This document shows positions 9,752 to 18,992 of a stretch of 64,000 nt of DNA, one piece after another. A program made the position numbers and the translations under genes. The stretch is from Levilactobacillus brevis ATCC 14869 = DSM 20054 (GTDB lineage Bacteria > Bacillota > Bacilli > Lactobacillales > Lactobacillaceae). Numbering within the stretch: the first letter of the stretch is position 1; each line of letters begins with the position of its first letter. A model generated the notes under the pieces. It saw nothing but the letters and a program-made list of their open reading frames with translations. It searched no databases and had not been told where the DNA came from. The stretch covers positions 106,104 through 170,103 of the forward strand of contig NZ_AZCP01000004.1 in the NCBI RefSeq assembly GCF_001433855.1, in the 5' to 3' direction.

Positions 9752-9822
9752 CTGGCGTTAGTTTTTAGTGATTAGCTGATTTTCACCGGGGAATACGTTA
9801 GAATAGAAGAGGAAATTGACTA

Positions 9823-9855
9823 AGACGTGGTCGGTTTGACCACGTCTTTTATTTT
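9823..9855 (+). terminator. Terminator after lplA
   Basis: Perfect 10-bp stem AGACGTGGTC/GACCACGTCT with a T-rich tail. Confidence 0.88.
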
Positions 9856-9882
9856 AGAAATTATTGAGGGGTTTAGGTTAAA

Positions 9883-10302
9883 ATGAAAGATCGTAACGTT
9901 ATTGCCTGGGCGATTGTGTCCCTAGTTGGATTCATCGCTATTAGTTTTTTAATGTCACGGTTCTTTGGTCAAGGGGCCAATACCGCAAAAGTCATGACTG
10001 ATTTTTGGCGTTCAACGCTGACGGCAGTTATTTTATATGCGATTCCGGTAGTGCTGGCGGCCATTGATTGGCGCCCATCCTTTTATGTCATGGGGCTGGT
10101 CATCGCGATGTACACGCTGGCGCTAATCAGTGTGTTACTGAACATGTGGACCGGGGGAACGCAGAATACCATGATGGTCAAATTACTCATGTCGGCGTTC
10201 AGCTTAGCTCTCATAGTGGGGAACGGGTATTGGCTGGTCTTGGCATTACGGTTGCGTAAGAAGGAACAAGATAGGCATGACCGGAAACGATTCGGTCGTT
10301 AA
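9883..10302 (+). CDS. Small four-helix membrane protein, unknown
   Basis: Protein of 139 residues with four predicted membrane segments (about residues 7-27, 47-65, 70-90, 100-122) and a charged C-terminus (RLRKKEQDRHDRKRFGR). I do not recognise the family. It starts 25 bp after the lplA terminator with GAGGGG upstream, and the next gene follows by 14 bp, so the two are likely an operon. Confidence 0.75.
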   Translation: MKDRNVIAWAIVSLVGFIAISFLMSRFFGQGANTAKVMTDFWRSTLTAVILYAIPVVLAAIDWRPSFYVMGLVIAMYTLALISVLLNMWTGGTQNTMMVKLLMSAFSLALIVGNGYWLVLALRLRKKEQDRHDRKRFGR

Positions 10303-10316
10303 AACGAGGTGGAAAA

Positions 10317-10796
10317 ATGAAACGAGAAGTACAAGCATTTATTGACGCAGTCGCTGAGGATGATGTGCAACACTTTACGGCGGAGACAACGCTGGCTGAT
10401 TTTTATGACAAGCCGGACCAAACGATGGCGCCACTGGCGGCATTTATTCGTGAACAAATTGGGGCTGACAAACTGGCCCAGGCTGAACTCAAGGTGACCG
10501 ATGCTGAGATGTCAGTTCGGTTGGAGTTAAGTGTGATTAATTTGCCATTGCAAGGTACGAAGACGATTGGCAAGATTATGGAAACTTCTGAGGAAGCCGA
10601 TTTAAACGTGTATGCCGTGATTGAATCGCCTGATATTAATGTTTCTGGGTTGCGGATTGATGCCTTAGCACCAGCTACCACCTATGTTGAACAAGCTAAA
10701 GTGGCCGACGAGAGTCTTCATGATTGGCTAAACTTGCAGATTGAAAAACTACAAGCAGCAGCGACCAACAAGGAAGCCACTGACGTTAAAAAGTAG
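10317..10796 (+). CDS. Conserved-looking cytosolic protein, unknown
   Basis: Soluble acidic protein of 159 residues without signal or membrane segment; GAGGTGG lies 8 bp before ATG 10317. It is probably co-transcribed with the membrane protein just upstream. I do not recognise a domain. The composition (rich in Ala, Asp, Glu) and regular hydrophobic spacing fit a folded alpha/beta protein. Confidence 0.72.
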   Translation: MKREVQAFIDAVAEDDVQHFTAETTLADFYDKPDQTMAPLAAFIREQIGADKLAQAELKVTDAEMSVRLELSVINLPLQGTKTIGKIMETSEEADLNVYAVIESPDINVSGLRIDALAPATTYVEQAKVADESLHDWLNLQIEKLQAAATNKEATDVKK

Positions 10797-10816
10797 GTCG
10801 TGTATTCAGTGACGCC

Positions 10817-10845
10817 TTGTACTTTAGCTGAGATTGTGCTAATAT
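10817..10845 (+). promoter_or_regulatory. Strong promoter of the RNA gene at 10852
   Basis: TTGTAC-17-TAATAT with an extended TGC immediately before the -10; predicted start near 10852. No open frame follows it. Confidence 0.8.
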
Positions 10846-10851
10846 CTTATC

Positions 10852-11052
10852 TATGCGATGAGTCGAGAAAATCACGCGACTTTCGGGTCGTCCGCGCAAG
10901 CGGCTAGGTGAATTTTTCAACAGGGCACATATGTCACCGTATTGTGACGTGTCTGATCTTGAGGGAATGTGGATTCCGAGATAGATCCACTCGTGCAAGC
11001 GAGTGCTGTATGAAGCGTCCAATCAGTCTTTGACTGGTTGGGCGCTTTTTTT
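10852..11052 (+). ncRNA. Candidate structured RNA of about 200 nt
   Basis: A good promoter, dense secondary structure and a strong terminator (11013-11052, imperfect 14-bp stem plus seven T) bracket 200 nt without a coding frame. Visible stems are CCGC-GCAA-GCGG (GNRA loop), GTCAC-6-GTGAC near 10940, GGAAT-4-ATTCC with an outer ATCT/AGAT, and CACTCG-6-CGAGTG. Size and setting would suit a 6S-like RNA or a regulatory sRNA. I could not match it to tmRNA, RNase P, SRP RNA, T-box or common riboswitches. Confidence 0.65.
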
Positions 11053-11132
11053 GCGTGACGGGTTGTTAAATTAAACGCAACTTTTGGCACGTTTTCAACA
11101 GATGTTGATGGAGAATTTATGTGGAACGGCGT

Positions 11133-11189
11133 TCACTTGCGAATGGGAGTGGATTCCTCTTCATCGTCATTATCATGAAATTCAGCCAT
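11133..11189 (-). CDS. Possible 18-residue acidic peptide
   Basis: Reads MAEFHDNDDEEESTPIRK, with GAGGG 10 bp before the ATG. It is either a very small gene, the decayed start of a lost gene, or chance. The surrounding region 11053-11445 is AT-rich and otherwise empty. Confidence 0.22.
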   Translation of the reverse strand: MAEFHDNDDEEESTPIRK

Positions 11190-11445
11190 TTTAATTTTTC
11201 CCTCATCAAGATAGAGTTACTTAAAAACGTCTATACAGTAGCACTACACATTTAAAATAAACAGCAATTACCTTATATACCGCATACCATATAAAAGATG
11301 AATCGAACTTAACTATGACGGTTTGTCATCAAGTTCAAATTTGGAATTGAAATAGTTTAATTTTGATTTTTTCCGCCTGCGTTATGAATGTCAAGATAGA
11401 ATGATGACAGTGTGTTTAGATGATTAGAATTAAGGAGATCCGTAG

Positions 11446-12255
11446 ATGAATTTTTTTAAGATGGCTGCTTTAGCAGTTCTAGTCATGACCCTAGGAGGTT
11501 TGACATACTTGACTAAAGCACAGGCAAAAAGCTATATGATTAGTGGCCACGAAGTACACGATTACATTTTGAACGATTTTCAATACTATAAAGTCAAACG
11601 TGCGACGTCCCTAAGGTTCCTTTACTCTAACAACATGACCAAAGAAAGAACTGTACCTAAGGGAACCATTATCATCGGTCATAAGTATAAGGGGTCTTCC
11701 GTGGAAAAACCATCAATCTCAATTTACTTAAGCCAACTTGATTACGACTTTTTAAATAAGGAGCGTCCTAAGCATCTAGAATTACTATCAATCAGTGGCA
11801 CGATTAGCTCATCTCGACCACAAGATTACCAACGAATCGCAAGACCAACTTATCTACCGGCTCTGAGTCTTGGTGATTTTAAGCAGGTCAAATTTAGAAC
11901 TGATTTGACTTCTGACATCAAAATTTATTCACAACTTAGAATCACCAGTAACGGGTTCGCTGAATTTTCTCGTTTTAAGAATCCTGGCGCAATCAATGGT
12001 TCGCAACGTCCACAATTCCGACAAAAAGTTCAGAAGTCTACGAATAAGGGCAATACCCGGCAACTATATTTTGCTAAGGAAATTCCTGGGTTGGGGATGA
12101 AGAAAATTAAGCAGACCGGTAAATTGAAGTACCGACTAACGATCGTCAATCAGCACCAACCATTCGAGTATAATGGCGGTTCAGAAGATCCTAATCAACT
12201 CTTTTATAGTCGTTATACGGTCGGTGGCAAAAAGTTCGTTACCCAGATTGGTTAG
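11446..12255 (+). CDS. Secreted protein of unknown function
   Basis: Protein of 269 residues with a clear signal peptide (residues 1-27, cleavage likely after AQA) and no anchor, so probably released or wall-associated. The mature part is basic and rich in Tyr, Arg and Ser; I recognise no domain. AAGGAGATC lies 8 bp before ATG 11446. It is a single gene set in a 600-bp AT-rich gap upstream and a 500-bp gap downstream, which is typical of accessory surface genes. Confidence 0.75.
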   Translation: MNFFKMAALAVLVMTLGGLTYLTKAQAKSYMISGHEVHDYILNDFQYYKVKRATSLRFLYSNNMTKERTVPKGTIIIGHKYKGSSVEKPSISIYLSQLDYDFLNKERPKHLELLSISGTISSSRPQDYQRIARPTYLPALSLGDFKQVKFRTDLTSDIKIYSQLRITSNGFAEFSRFKNPGAINGSQRPQFRQKVQKSTNKGNTRQLYFAKEIPGLGMKKIKQTGKLKYRLTIVNQHQPFEYNGGSEDPNQLFYSRYTVGGKKFVTQIG

Positions 12256-12308
12256 TTTTACGTAAGTAAGACAAACACACATAATGTAATTTAGTGCATT
12301 ACGACATC

Positions 12309-12346
12309 AATCCCCTTGGCTATGTGGAGTAGTCGGGGGTATTTTT
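12309..12346 (+). terminator. Probable terminator after the secreted protein
   Basis: ATCCCC paired with GGGGGTAT followed by five T; the stem is imperfect. Confidence 0.5.
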
Positions 12347-12568
12347 ACGCTTATATACATGGGTGTGGCAACATATTCCCTTCACTAATAATGATTTAGC
12401 CAATGCGATAATAGCTTTCCAATTAGGACAACCCCTTAGCGATAAGCAGGACTGACCAAGAATTTTAGAATGGCAACTTTTTTCATACTAAGCAGATCGG
12501 TTAATTCTAGTATTTCCTTTTCCATATTTATTTGTTGAACCCTCAGGCAAGCGCGATATAGTATTCAT

Positions 12569-12662
12569 ATAAAAGGTGATGGCCGTTGCCCCGGCCATCA
12601 CACGTTCGCAAGTCTAGTTCGGTTCTATGGTGTGACTACTTCTTTTTTGAAGTGGTTTTTTT
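12569..12662 (+). ncRNA. Candidate ~95-nt small RNA upstream of xylA
   Basis: A promoter TTGAAC-16-TATAGT (12535-12562) precedes a perfect 9-bp hairpin GTGATGGCC-8-GGCCATCAC (12576-12601) and a terminator-like hairpin ACTACTTC-6-GAAGTGGT followed by seven T (12635-12662). xylA has its own promoter further on, so this is either a separate small RNA or an attenuated leader. It has no open frame. Confidence 0.5.
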
Positions 12663-12673
12663 GAATTTTTTTG

Positions 12674-12710
12674 CGAAAACGCTTGCATTCAAAATAAATC
12701 CTTGTATACT
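12674..12710 (+). promoter_or_regulatory. xylA promoter with cre site
   Basis: TTGCAT-16-TATACT (12683-12710), start near 12717. The -35 is overlapped by CGAAAACGCTTGCA (12674-12687), which matches the CcpA consensus at 12 of 14 positions. This predicts glucose repression of xylAB. Confidence 0.8.
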
Positions 12711-12720
12711 TGTATTTGTA

Positions 12721-12745
12721 AGTTGGTTGTCGCAACGAACTAACT
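12721..12745. promoter_or_regulatory. XylR-type operator of xylAB
   Basis: AGTTGGTT-9-AACTAACT lies just after the predicted start point. The same pattern, GTTGGTTG..GCAA..AAC.AAC, sits at the same place before xylT (15829-15851), so one regulator should control both. XylR as the ligand protein is inferred from the xyl context. Confidence 0.75.
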
Positions 12746-12763
12746 AGGAGGGCTTTTATAATT

Positions 12764-14113
12764 ATGACTGAAGAATACTGGAAAGGCGTCGACAAGATTC
12801 AATACGTCGGCCATCAAGATAAGAAATCTGGTTTAGGATTCCAATACTACAACCCAGAAGAAGAAATTATGGGTAAGAAAATGAAGGATTGGTTACGGTT
12901 TGCCGTTGCTTACTGGCACACCTTTGACCAACGCCTAGTTGACCCATTCGGTGATGGGACCGCTCAACGTCCTTATGACAAGTATACTGATCCAATGGAC
13001 TTGGCTTTAGCCAAGGTTGATGCTGCCTTTGAATTTTATCAAAAATTAGGGGTAGATTACCTTTGCTTCCACGATCGTGACTTAGCTCCAGAAGGTGATA
13101 CGTTACGCGAAACGAACGCCAACTTGGACAAAGTTGTTGACAAGATCGTTGAATACCAAAAGACTTCTGGTATGAAGGTTCTTTGGAACACGTCAAACAT
13201 GTTCACTAACCCTCGGTTCGTTGAAGGGGCTGCAACCTCACCATACGCCGATGTCTTTGCTTACAGTGCCGCACAATTGAAGCACAGTTTGGAAATTGGT
13301 AAGCGGGTTGGTTCTGAAAACTATGTCTTCTGGGGTGGCCGTGAAGGTTACGAATCACTCTGGAACACCAACATGAAGCAAGAACAAGAACACGCAGCTA
13401 AGATTTTCCATATGGCTAAGGACTACGCTAACGAAATCGGCTTCGATGCTCAAATGTTGCTGGAACCAAAGCCTAAGGAACCAACGACTCACCAATATGA
13501 CTTTGATGCCGCTACGACGATTGCCTTCATGAAGGAATACGCCTTGGATAAAGACTTCAAGTTGAACTTGGAAGGTAACCACGCTAACTTGGCAGGTCAC
13601 ACTTACCAACACGAAATCCGGGTTGCTCGTGAAGCTGGTTTGTTAGGTTCATTGGATGCTAACCAAGGTGATAAGTTAATTGGCTGGGATATCGATGAAT
13701 ACCCATCAAACTTATACGAAACGACCGCTGCAATGTACGAAGTTGTCGAAAACGGCAGCATTGGCCCTCGCGGTGGGTTGAACTTTGATGCTAAGCCTCG
13801 TCGTTCCTCATTTGCCCCAGAAGACCTCTTCTTAGGCCACATTGTTGGGATGGATAGCTTTGCTGCTGGACTCCGGGTTGCTGCTGCAATGAAGCAAGAT
13901 GGCTTCTTAGATAGCTTGAAGGCCGACCGTTACAGCTCATACAAGTCTGGTGTTGGTGCTGATATCGAAAGTGGTAAGGCTGACTTGAAGTCCCTTGAAG
14001 CTTACGCTATCGACAAGCCACAATCAGAATTGATCGCGGCAACGCATTCTGATCACTTAGAAGAAATTAAGGATACGATCAACCATTACATCATCGATAC
14101 GTTGAGCAAGTAA
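12764..14113 (+). CDS. xylA: Xylose isomerase
   Basis: Converts D-xylose to D-xylulose; 449 residues, the class II length. Metal and substrate motifs are visible: [41 protein letters not shown] and [19 protein letters not shown] 12764 follows AGGAGGG by 11 nt. It is first in the xylAB unit, controlled by the cre and operator upstream. A terminator between xylA and xylB probably reduces, rather than abolishes, xylB expression. Confidence 0.97.
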   Translation: MTEEYWKGVDKIQYVGHQDKKSGLGFQYYNPEEEIMGKKMKDWLRFAVAYWHTFDQRLVDPFGDGTAQRPYDKYTDPMDLALAKVDAAFEFYQKLGVDYLCFHDRDLAPEGDTLRETNANLDKVVDKIVEYQKTSGMKVLWNTSNMFTNPRFVEGAATSPYADVFAYSAAQLKHSLEIGKRVGSENYVFWGGREGYESLWNTNMKQEQEHAAKIFHMAKDYANEIGFDAQMLLEPKPKEPTTHQYDFDAATTIAFMKEYALDKDFKLNLEGNHANLAGHTYQHEIRVAREAGLLGSLDANQGDKLIGWDIDEYPSNLYETTAAMYEVVENGSIGPRGGLNFDAKPRRSSFAPEDLFLGHIVGMDSFAAGLRVAAAMKQDGFLDSLKADRYSSYKSGVGADIESGKADLKSLEAYAIDKPQSELIAATHSDHLEEIKDTINHYIIDTLSK

Positions 14114-14154
14114 TCTTTGAGCGTGTTAAGATATAACTAATTAACCATGGAATT

Positions 14155-14187
14155 GGCGGACGGACGGTGTGTTCGTCCGCCTTTTTT
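14155..14187 (+). terminator. Intra-operon terminator between xylA and xylB
   Basis: Stem GGCGGACG..CGTCCGCC with six T. As no promoter is evident for xylB, partial read-through would set a high xylA:xylB ratio. Confidence 0.8.
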
Positions 14188-14216
14188 AAACCAAAAACGA
14201 CTAGGAGGAATGACCG

Positions 14217-15725
14217 ATGGGGAAATATGTACTTGGCGTTGACCTGGGAACTAGTGCCGTCAAGGTGTCGGCCCTAGACCACAGCGGACAGATTGTTGCC
14301 CAAGAAAGCTTTGATTATGATTTGATTCAAAAACAACCAGGGTACAATGAGCAAAATCCAGAGGACTGGGTTTCTGGTACGACCGTTGCCATTGTCCGCT
14401 TGATTTTAAATGACCACTTGGACGCCAGCGATATTGAAGGCTTAAGTTACTCCGGGCAAATGCACGGGCTGGTTCTATTGGATGAGAACAAAAAAGTCTT
14501 ACGACCAGCGATCCTGTGGAACGATACGCGGAGCACGCCACAACGAGAAGAAATTGAAGCCAAATTAGGTGATGAATTCGTTGATATTACGCGTAATCAG
14601 CCATTGGAAGGGTTCACGCTAACGAAGTTACTTTGGGTGAAAGAAAATGAACCCGATATTTGGGCTAAAGCTAAATACTTTGTTTTACCCAAGGACTACG
14701 TGCGATACCGGATGACCGGGAATCTAGCGATGGACTATTCGGATGCAACCGGGACTGTTTTATTAGATGTTGCGAAGGGCGAATGGAGTCAAAAAATCTG
14801 TGCGGCCTTTGATATTCCAATGAGCATGTGCCCACCGTTGATTAAGTCAATCGACCTGGCGGGTACTGTTACACCGGCATATGCCGAATTCTCTGGCTTG
14901 ACCACTGACACGAAAGTCTTTGGTGGGGCGGCCGATAATGCAGCGGGAGCCGTTGGTGCCGGTATCTTGCACCCCAATATGGTCCTGTCCAGCATTGGAA
15001 CGTCTGGCGTGGTCTTGAAGTACGAAGATAATGCGGATGTTAACTACCATGGCGTTCTTCAGTTTGAAGATCATGCTATCCCAGATAAGTTCTACTCAAT
15101 GGGTGTGACGCTGGCCGCCGGCTACTCTTTGAGTTGGTTTAAGAAGACCTTTGCACCCGCCGAAGACTTTACGGATGTCGTTGCTAGTGCTGCCAAGTCC
15201 ACGGTTGGGGCCAATGGGCTACTCTACACGCCCTACATTGTTGGTGAACGGGCGCCCTATGCCGATGCTGACATTCGTGGGAGTTTTACCGGTGTTGATG
15301 GAACGCACCAACGCTATGACTTTGTCCGCGCCGTGTTAGAGGGGATTATCTTCTCTTTCCGCGATCTCTTTGACATCTATGAAGAAAATGGCGGTGACTT
15401 TGATACGGTCGTTTCCATCGGTGGTGGCGCTAAGAGCCCTTTGTGGCTCCAAATTCAGGCCGATATCTTTAACCGTAAAGTGGTCAGCCTAACCAACGAA
15501 CAAGGGCCTGGAATGGGGGCAGCGATGATCGCGGCCACCGGTCTAGGCTGGTTTGATTCCTTGCAGGACTGTGCTGAAACCTTTGTCCACTTTGGCAAGG
15601 CCTATGAACCCAATCCCGATAACGTTAAAAAGTATGAAAAGATGCATGCCATTTATAAACAGGTTTATCAACAGACTAAAACGATTAGTGAACAGTTGTT
15701 AGACTATCGGCGAGCGGAGCTTTAG
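14217..15725 (+). CDS. xylB: Xylulokinase
   Basis: FGGY-family kinase that makes D-xylulose 5-phosphate, the entry to the phosphoketolase pathway. The 502-residue chain has the N-terminal phosphate loop [15 protein letters not shown], the substrate motif SGQMHGLV and the C-terminal nucleotide motif [21 protein letters not shown] 14217 follows CTAGGAGGAA. Transcription is likely by read-through from xylA. Confidence 0.97.
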   Translation: MGKYVLGVDLGTSAVKVSALDHSGQIVAQESFDYDLIQKQPGYNEQNPEDWVSGTTVAIVRLILNDHLDASDIEGLSYSGQMHGLVLLDENKKVLRPAILWNDTRSTPQREEIEAKLGDEFVDITRNQPLEGFTLTKLLWVKENEPDIWAKAKYFVLPKDYVRYRMTGNLAMDYSDATGTVLLDVAKGEWSQKICAAFDIPMSMCPPLIKSIDLAGTVTPAYAEFSGLTTDTKVFGGAADNAAGAVGAGILHPNMVLSSIGTSGVVLKYEDNADVNYHGVLQFEDHAIPDKFYSMGVTLAAGYSLSWFKKTFAPAEDFTDVVASAAKSTVGANGLLYTPYIVGERAPYADADIRGSFTGVDGTHQRYDFVRAVLEGIIFSFRDLFDIYEENGGDFDTVVSIGGGAKSPLWLQIQADIFNRKVVSLTNEQGPGMGAAMIAATGLGWFDSLQDCAETFVHFGKAYEPNPDNVKKYEKMHAIYKQVYQQTKTISEQLLDYRRAEL

Positions 15726-15728
15726 ACT

Positions 15729-15768
15729 AAATCACCGGCAACCCCAAGGGGGATTGTTGGTGATTTTT
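15729..15768 (+). terminator. Terminator after xylB
   Basis: Stem AATCACC..GGTGATT with a purine loop and six T. Confidence 0.85.
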
Positions 15769-15781
15769 TGATTGCCTAAAA

Positions 15782-15819
15782 AGAAAACGGTTTCAAAAAG
15801 CTTGTGAAAGTGTTATGAT
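15782..15819 (+). promoter_or_regulatory. xylT promoter with cre site
   Basis: AGAAAACGGTTTCA (15782-15795) matches the CcpA consensus at 13 of 14 positions and overlaps a TTTCAA-17-TATGAT promoter (15791-15819). Confidence 0.78.
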
Positions 15820-15828
15820 AAGCTCATG

Positions 15829-15851
15829 GTTGGTTGCGGCAATCAACCAAC
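15829..15851. promoter_or_regulatory. XylR-type operator of xylT
   Basis: Perfect dyad GTTGGTTG-7-CAACCAAC right at the predicted xylT start point; shares its half-site and the central GCAA with the xylA operator. Confidence 0.78.
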
Positions 15852-15935
15852 GGCTTGCGAGACTAACTTACACACATATTGGATAGTTGCTAGTTATGGA
15901 AACGACGGTGAACGTCGTAATAAGGAGCGAGATTT

Positions 15936-17309
15936 ATGCGAAAAGTTTCGACCGGATTTGTTTATTTCTTCGGCGCCCTTGGTGGGTTACTCTTCGGGTA
16001 TGACACCGGGGTTATTTCTGGAGCCATTCTGTTTATTCAGAAGCAAATGAATTTAGGGTCTTGGCAACAAGGTTGGGTGGTTAGTGCGGTTTTGTTAGGC
16101 GCAATCTTAGGTGCTGCCATCATTGGGCCTTCGTCTGACCGGTTTGGTCGGCGGAAATTATTACTGCTTTCTGCTATTATTTTCTTCGTTGGGGCGTTAG
16201 GCTCCGCCTTTTCACCAGAGTTTTGGACGTTAATTATTTCCCGGATTATCCTGGGGATGGCCGTTGGGGCCGCCTCGGCGTTAATTCCAACGTATTTGGC
16301 TGAATTGGCACCTGCTGATAAGCGGGGGACAGTTTCTAGTCTATTCCAGTTAATGGTTATGACCGGGATTCTCTTGGCTTACATCACGAACTACAGCTTC
16401 TCAGGCATTTATACCGGCTGGCGGTGGATGTTAGGCTTTGCGGCAATTCCTGCTGCTTTGTTGTTCTTGGGTGGGCTGATTCTCCCCGAGAGTCCCCGGT
16501 TCTTGGTTAAAAGCGGGCATTTGGATGAAGCCCGACACGTGCTAGACACCATGAACAAGCATGACCAAGTGGCGGTCAATAAAGAAATTAATGATATTCA
16601 AGAATCCGCTAAAATCGTGAGTGGTGGTTGGTCAGAGTTATTTGGTAAAATGGTTCGGCCTTCACTGATCATCGGGATTGGTTTAGCCATTTTCCAACAG
16701 GTGATGGGCTGCAACACGGTACTGTACTACGCACCAACCATCTTCACGGATGTTGGCTTCGGGGTTTCAGCTGCACTGTTAGCGCATATTGGAATTGGGA
16801 TCTTTAACGTGATTGTGACTGCGATTGCGGTAGCCATCATGGATAAGATTGACCGGAAAAAGATGCTAAATATCGGTGCCGTTGGAATGGGGATCTCCCT
16901 GTTTATCATGAGCATCGGGATGAAGTTCTCAGGTGGGTCACAGACCGCGGCAATCATCTCTGTGATTGCTTTGACAGTTTACATCGCCTTCTTCTCCGCA
17001 ACTTGGGGTCCCGTAATGTGGGTCATGATTGGGGAAGTCTTCCCATTGAACATTCGGGGCTTAGGTAACTCCTTTGCTAGTGTGATCAACTGGACAGCGA
17101 ACATGATTGTTTCCTTGACGTTCCCATCTCTGTTGGACTTCTTCGGAACCGGGAGCTTGTTCATTGGTTACGGGATTCTCTGCTTTGCTTCCATCTGGTT
17201 CGTCCAAAAGAAAGTGTTCGAAACGCGGAATCGGTCTTTGGAAGATATCGAAGCCACCTTACGTGCTAAGACAGGCGAAGATGCTGCTGAATTAAGTACG
17301 ACAAAATAA
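15936..17309 (+). CDS. xylT: D-xylose:proton symporter
   Basis: Sugar-porter MFS permease of 457 residues with 12 predicted helices. The family motifs are present: GYDTGVISGA, DRFGRRKLL, PESPRFLVKSG and GEVFPLNIRG. AAGGAGCGAG precedes ATG 15936 after a leader of about 110 nt. It has its own promoter, cre and operator, so import is induced with, but separately from, xylAB. D-xylose specificity follows from the locus and the shared operator. Confidence 0.95.
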   Translation: MRKVSTGFVYFFGALGGLLFGYDTGVISGAILFIQKQMNLGSWQQGWVVSAVLLGAILGAAIIGPSSDRFGRRKLLLLSAIIFFVGALGSAFSPEFWTLIISRIILGMAVGAASALIPTYLAELAPADKRGTVSSLFQLMVMTGILLAYITNYSFSGIYTGWRWMLGFAAIPAALLFLGGLILPESPRFLVKSGHLDEARHVLDTMNKHDQVAVNKEINDIQESAKIVSGGWSELFGKMVRPSLIIGIGLAIFQQVMGCNTVLYYAPTIFTDVGFGVSAALLAHIGIGIFNVIVTAIAVAIMDKIDRKKMLNIGAVGMGISLFIMSIGMKFSGGSQTAAIISVIALTVYIAFFSATWGPVMWVMIGEVFPLNIRGLGNSFASVINWTANMIVSLTFPSLLDFFGTGSLFIGYGILCFASIWFVQKKVFETRNRSLEDIEATLRAKTGEDAAELSTTK

Positions 17310-17323
17310 TGTAAACGATTACG
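17310..17323. promoter_or_regulatory. cre-like site after xylT
   Basis: TGTAAACGATTACG matches the CcpA consensus at 13 of 14 positions. It overlaps the xylT stop region and lies 150 bp before the reductase gene; which gene it serves is unclear. Confidence 0.45.
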
Positions 17324-17363
17324 AAAATGGTGGGATCAGGTAAAACGGGTCTGACCATTTTTA
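17324..17363 (+). terminator. Terminator after xylT
   Basis: AAAATGGT paired with ACCATTTT, inner TCAG/CTGA pairing, T-rich end. Confidence 0.65.
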
Positions 17364-17461
17364 GTTGTCATGGATTAGTGGAAACTTCCCGACGCAATCG
17401 CTTTCTTTTTCCCGTTTTATTCGCTATCATGAGGTTGTACCTGGAAAATTTACTTATCTAA

Positions 17462-18256
<795 letters not shown>

Positions 18257-18278
18257 ACTTTCATAATTAAACACAATG

Positions 18279-18313
18279 AAGGGCCTATCCGCTACTAGTG
18301 GATAGGCCCTTTT
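18279..18313 (+). terminator. Terminator after the reductase
   Basis: Perfect 12-bp stem AAGGGCCTATCC/GGATAGGCCCTT with T tail. Confidence 0.9.
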
Positions 18314-18333
18314 AGCTGAAATATAGGATACAA

Positions 18334-18364
18334 AAAATGGTCGACAGTAACGACGACCATTTTC
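18334..18364. other. Second strong hairpin in the 18314-18593 gap
   Basis: Perfect 10-bp stem AAAATGGTCG/CGACCATTTT with a T-run on the minus-strand side. It could end a minus-strand transcript. A 62-codon plus-strand frame begins inside this hairpin at 18337, but it has no ribosome site and looks accidental. The gap also has an extended -10 TGGTACAAT (18550-18558) for the next gene. Confidence 0.5.
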
Positions 18365-18593
18365 TGGTTGGAAGAATTGAAGCAAATGGTGATACTCGCG
18401 CTAATAACGGAAGGGGGGTCATGTTATCAGCCCTTACTAACAAGATAGCAAAGTCATGTGTAAAATGTGTCGCGGAATGGTATGAATCCGGTAAAGCTTG
18501 TCATAACAGTAATTATAAATGGTGAATGACCACGATAATGGTTATTAAATGGTACAATGATGTCAACTAACTTTATCAGTTGAGGTGAGAACG

Positions 18594-18968
18594 ATGATTG
18601 CAGATTTTGAAGGTTATATTAATCGAGTTGACAATGCGGCAAATCGCGATCGATTACGGACAGTCTTAACTTGGGTTCAAGAAACTTTTCCCCAATTGGA
18701 GCAGCGGTACGCTTGGAATCAGCCGATGTTTACTGATCACGGGACGTTTATTATTGGGTTCAGTGTAGCCAAGCCGCACATGGCATTTGCGCCAGAAGGT
18801 CAGGGGATGGTGCACTTTGCCGAGCAAATCGCGGCGGCTGGGTATAATCCGGGGAAAAAGTTTGGCCGCATTAAATGGACGCAAGACGTTGACTATGATT
18901 TGTTGAAACAAATTATCCAGTACAACATTGACGACAAGATCGACTGCACGACATTCTGGCGGCGGTAG
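18594..18968 (+). CDS. DUF1801 / YdhG-like family protein
   Basis: Small soluble protein of 124 residues with the family pattern W-x2-PMFTDHGTFIIGFSVAKPHMAFAPE. Members are often labelled iron chaperones; that function is not shown by sequence alone. A GTG at 18585 is in frame but sits inside the ribosome site TGAGGTGAG, so ATG 18594 is chosen. An extended -10 lies 36 bp upstream. Confidence 0.8.
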   Translation: MIADFEGYINRVDNAANRDRLRTVLTWVQETFPQLEQRYAWNQPMFTDHGTFIIGFSVAKPHMAFAPEGQGMVHFAEQIAAAGYNPGKKFGRIKWTQDVDYDLLKQIIQYNIDDKIDCTTFWRR

Positions 18969-18992
18969 GGATTTTTAAGGGGAGAAATAGAG

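Noticed and set aside
18337-18525. 62-codon frame on the plus strand
   Set aside because: Starts inside a hairpin stem, has no ribosome site and an odd composition.
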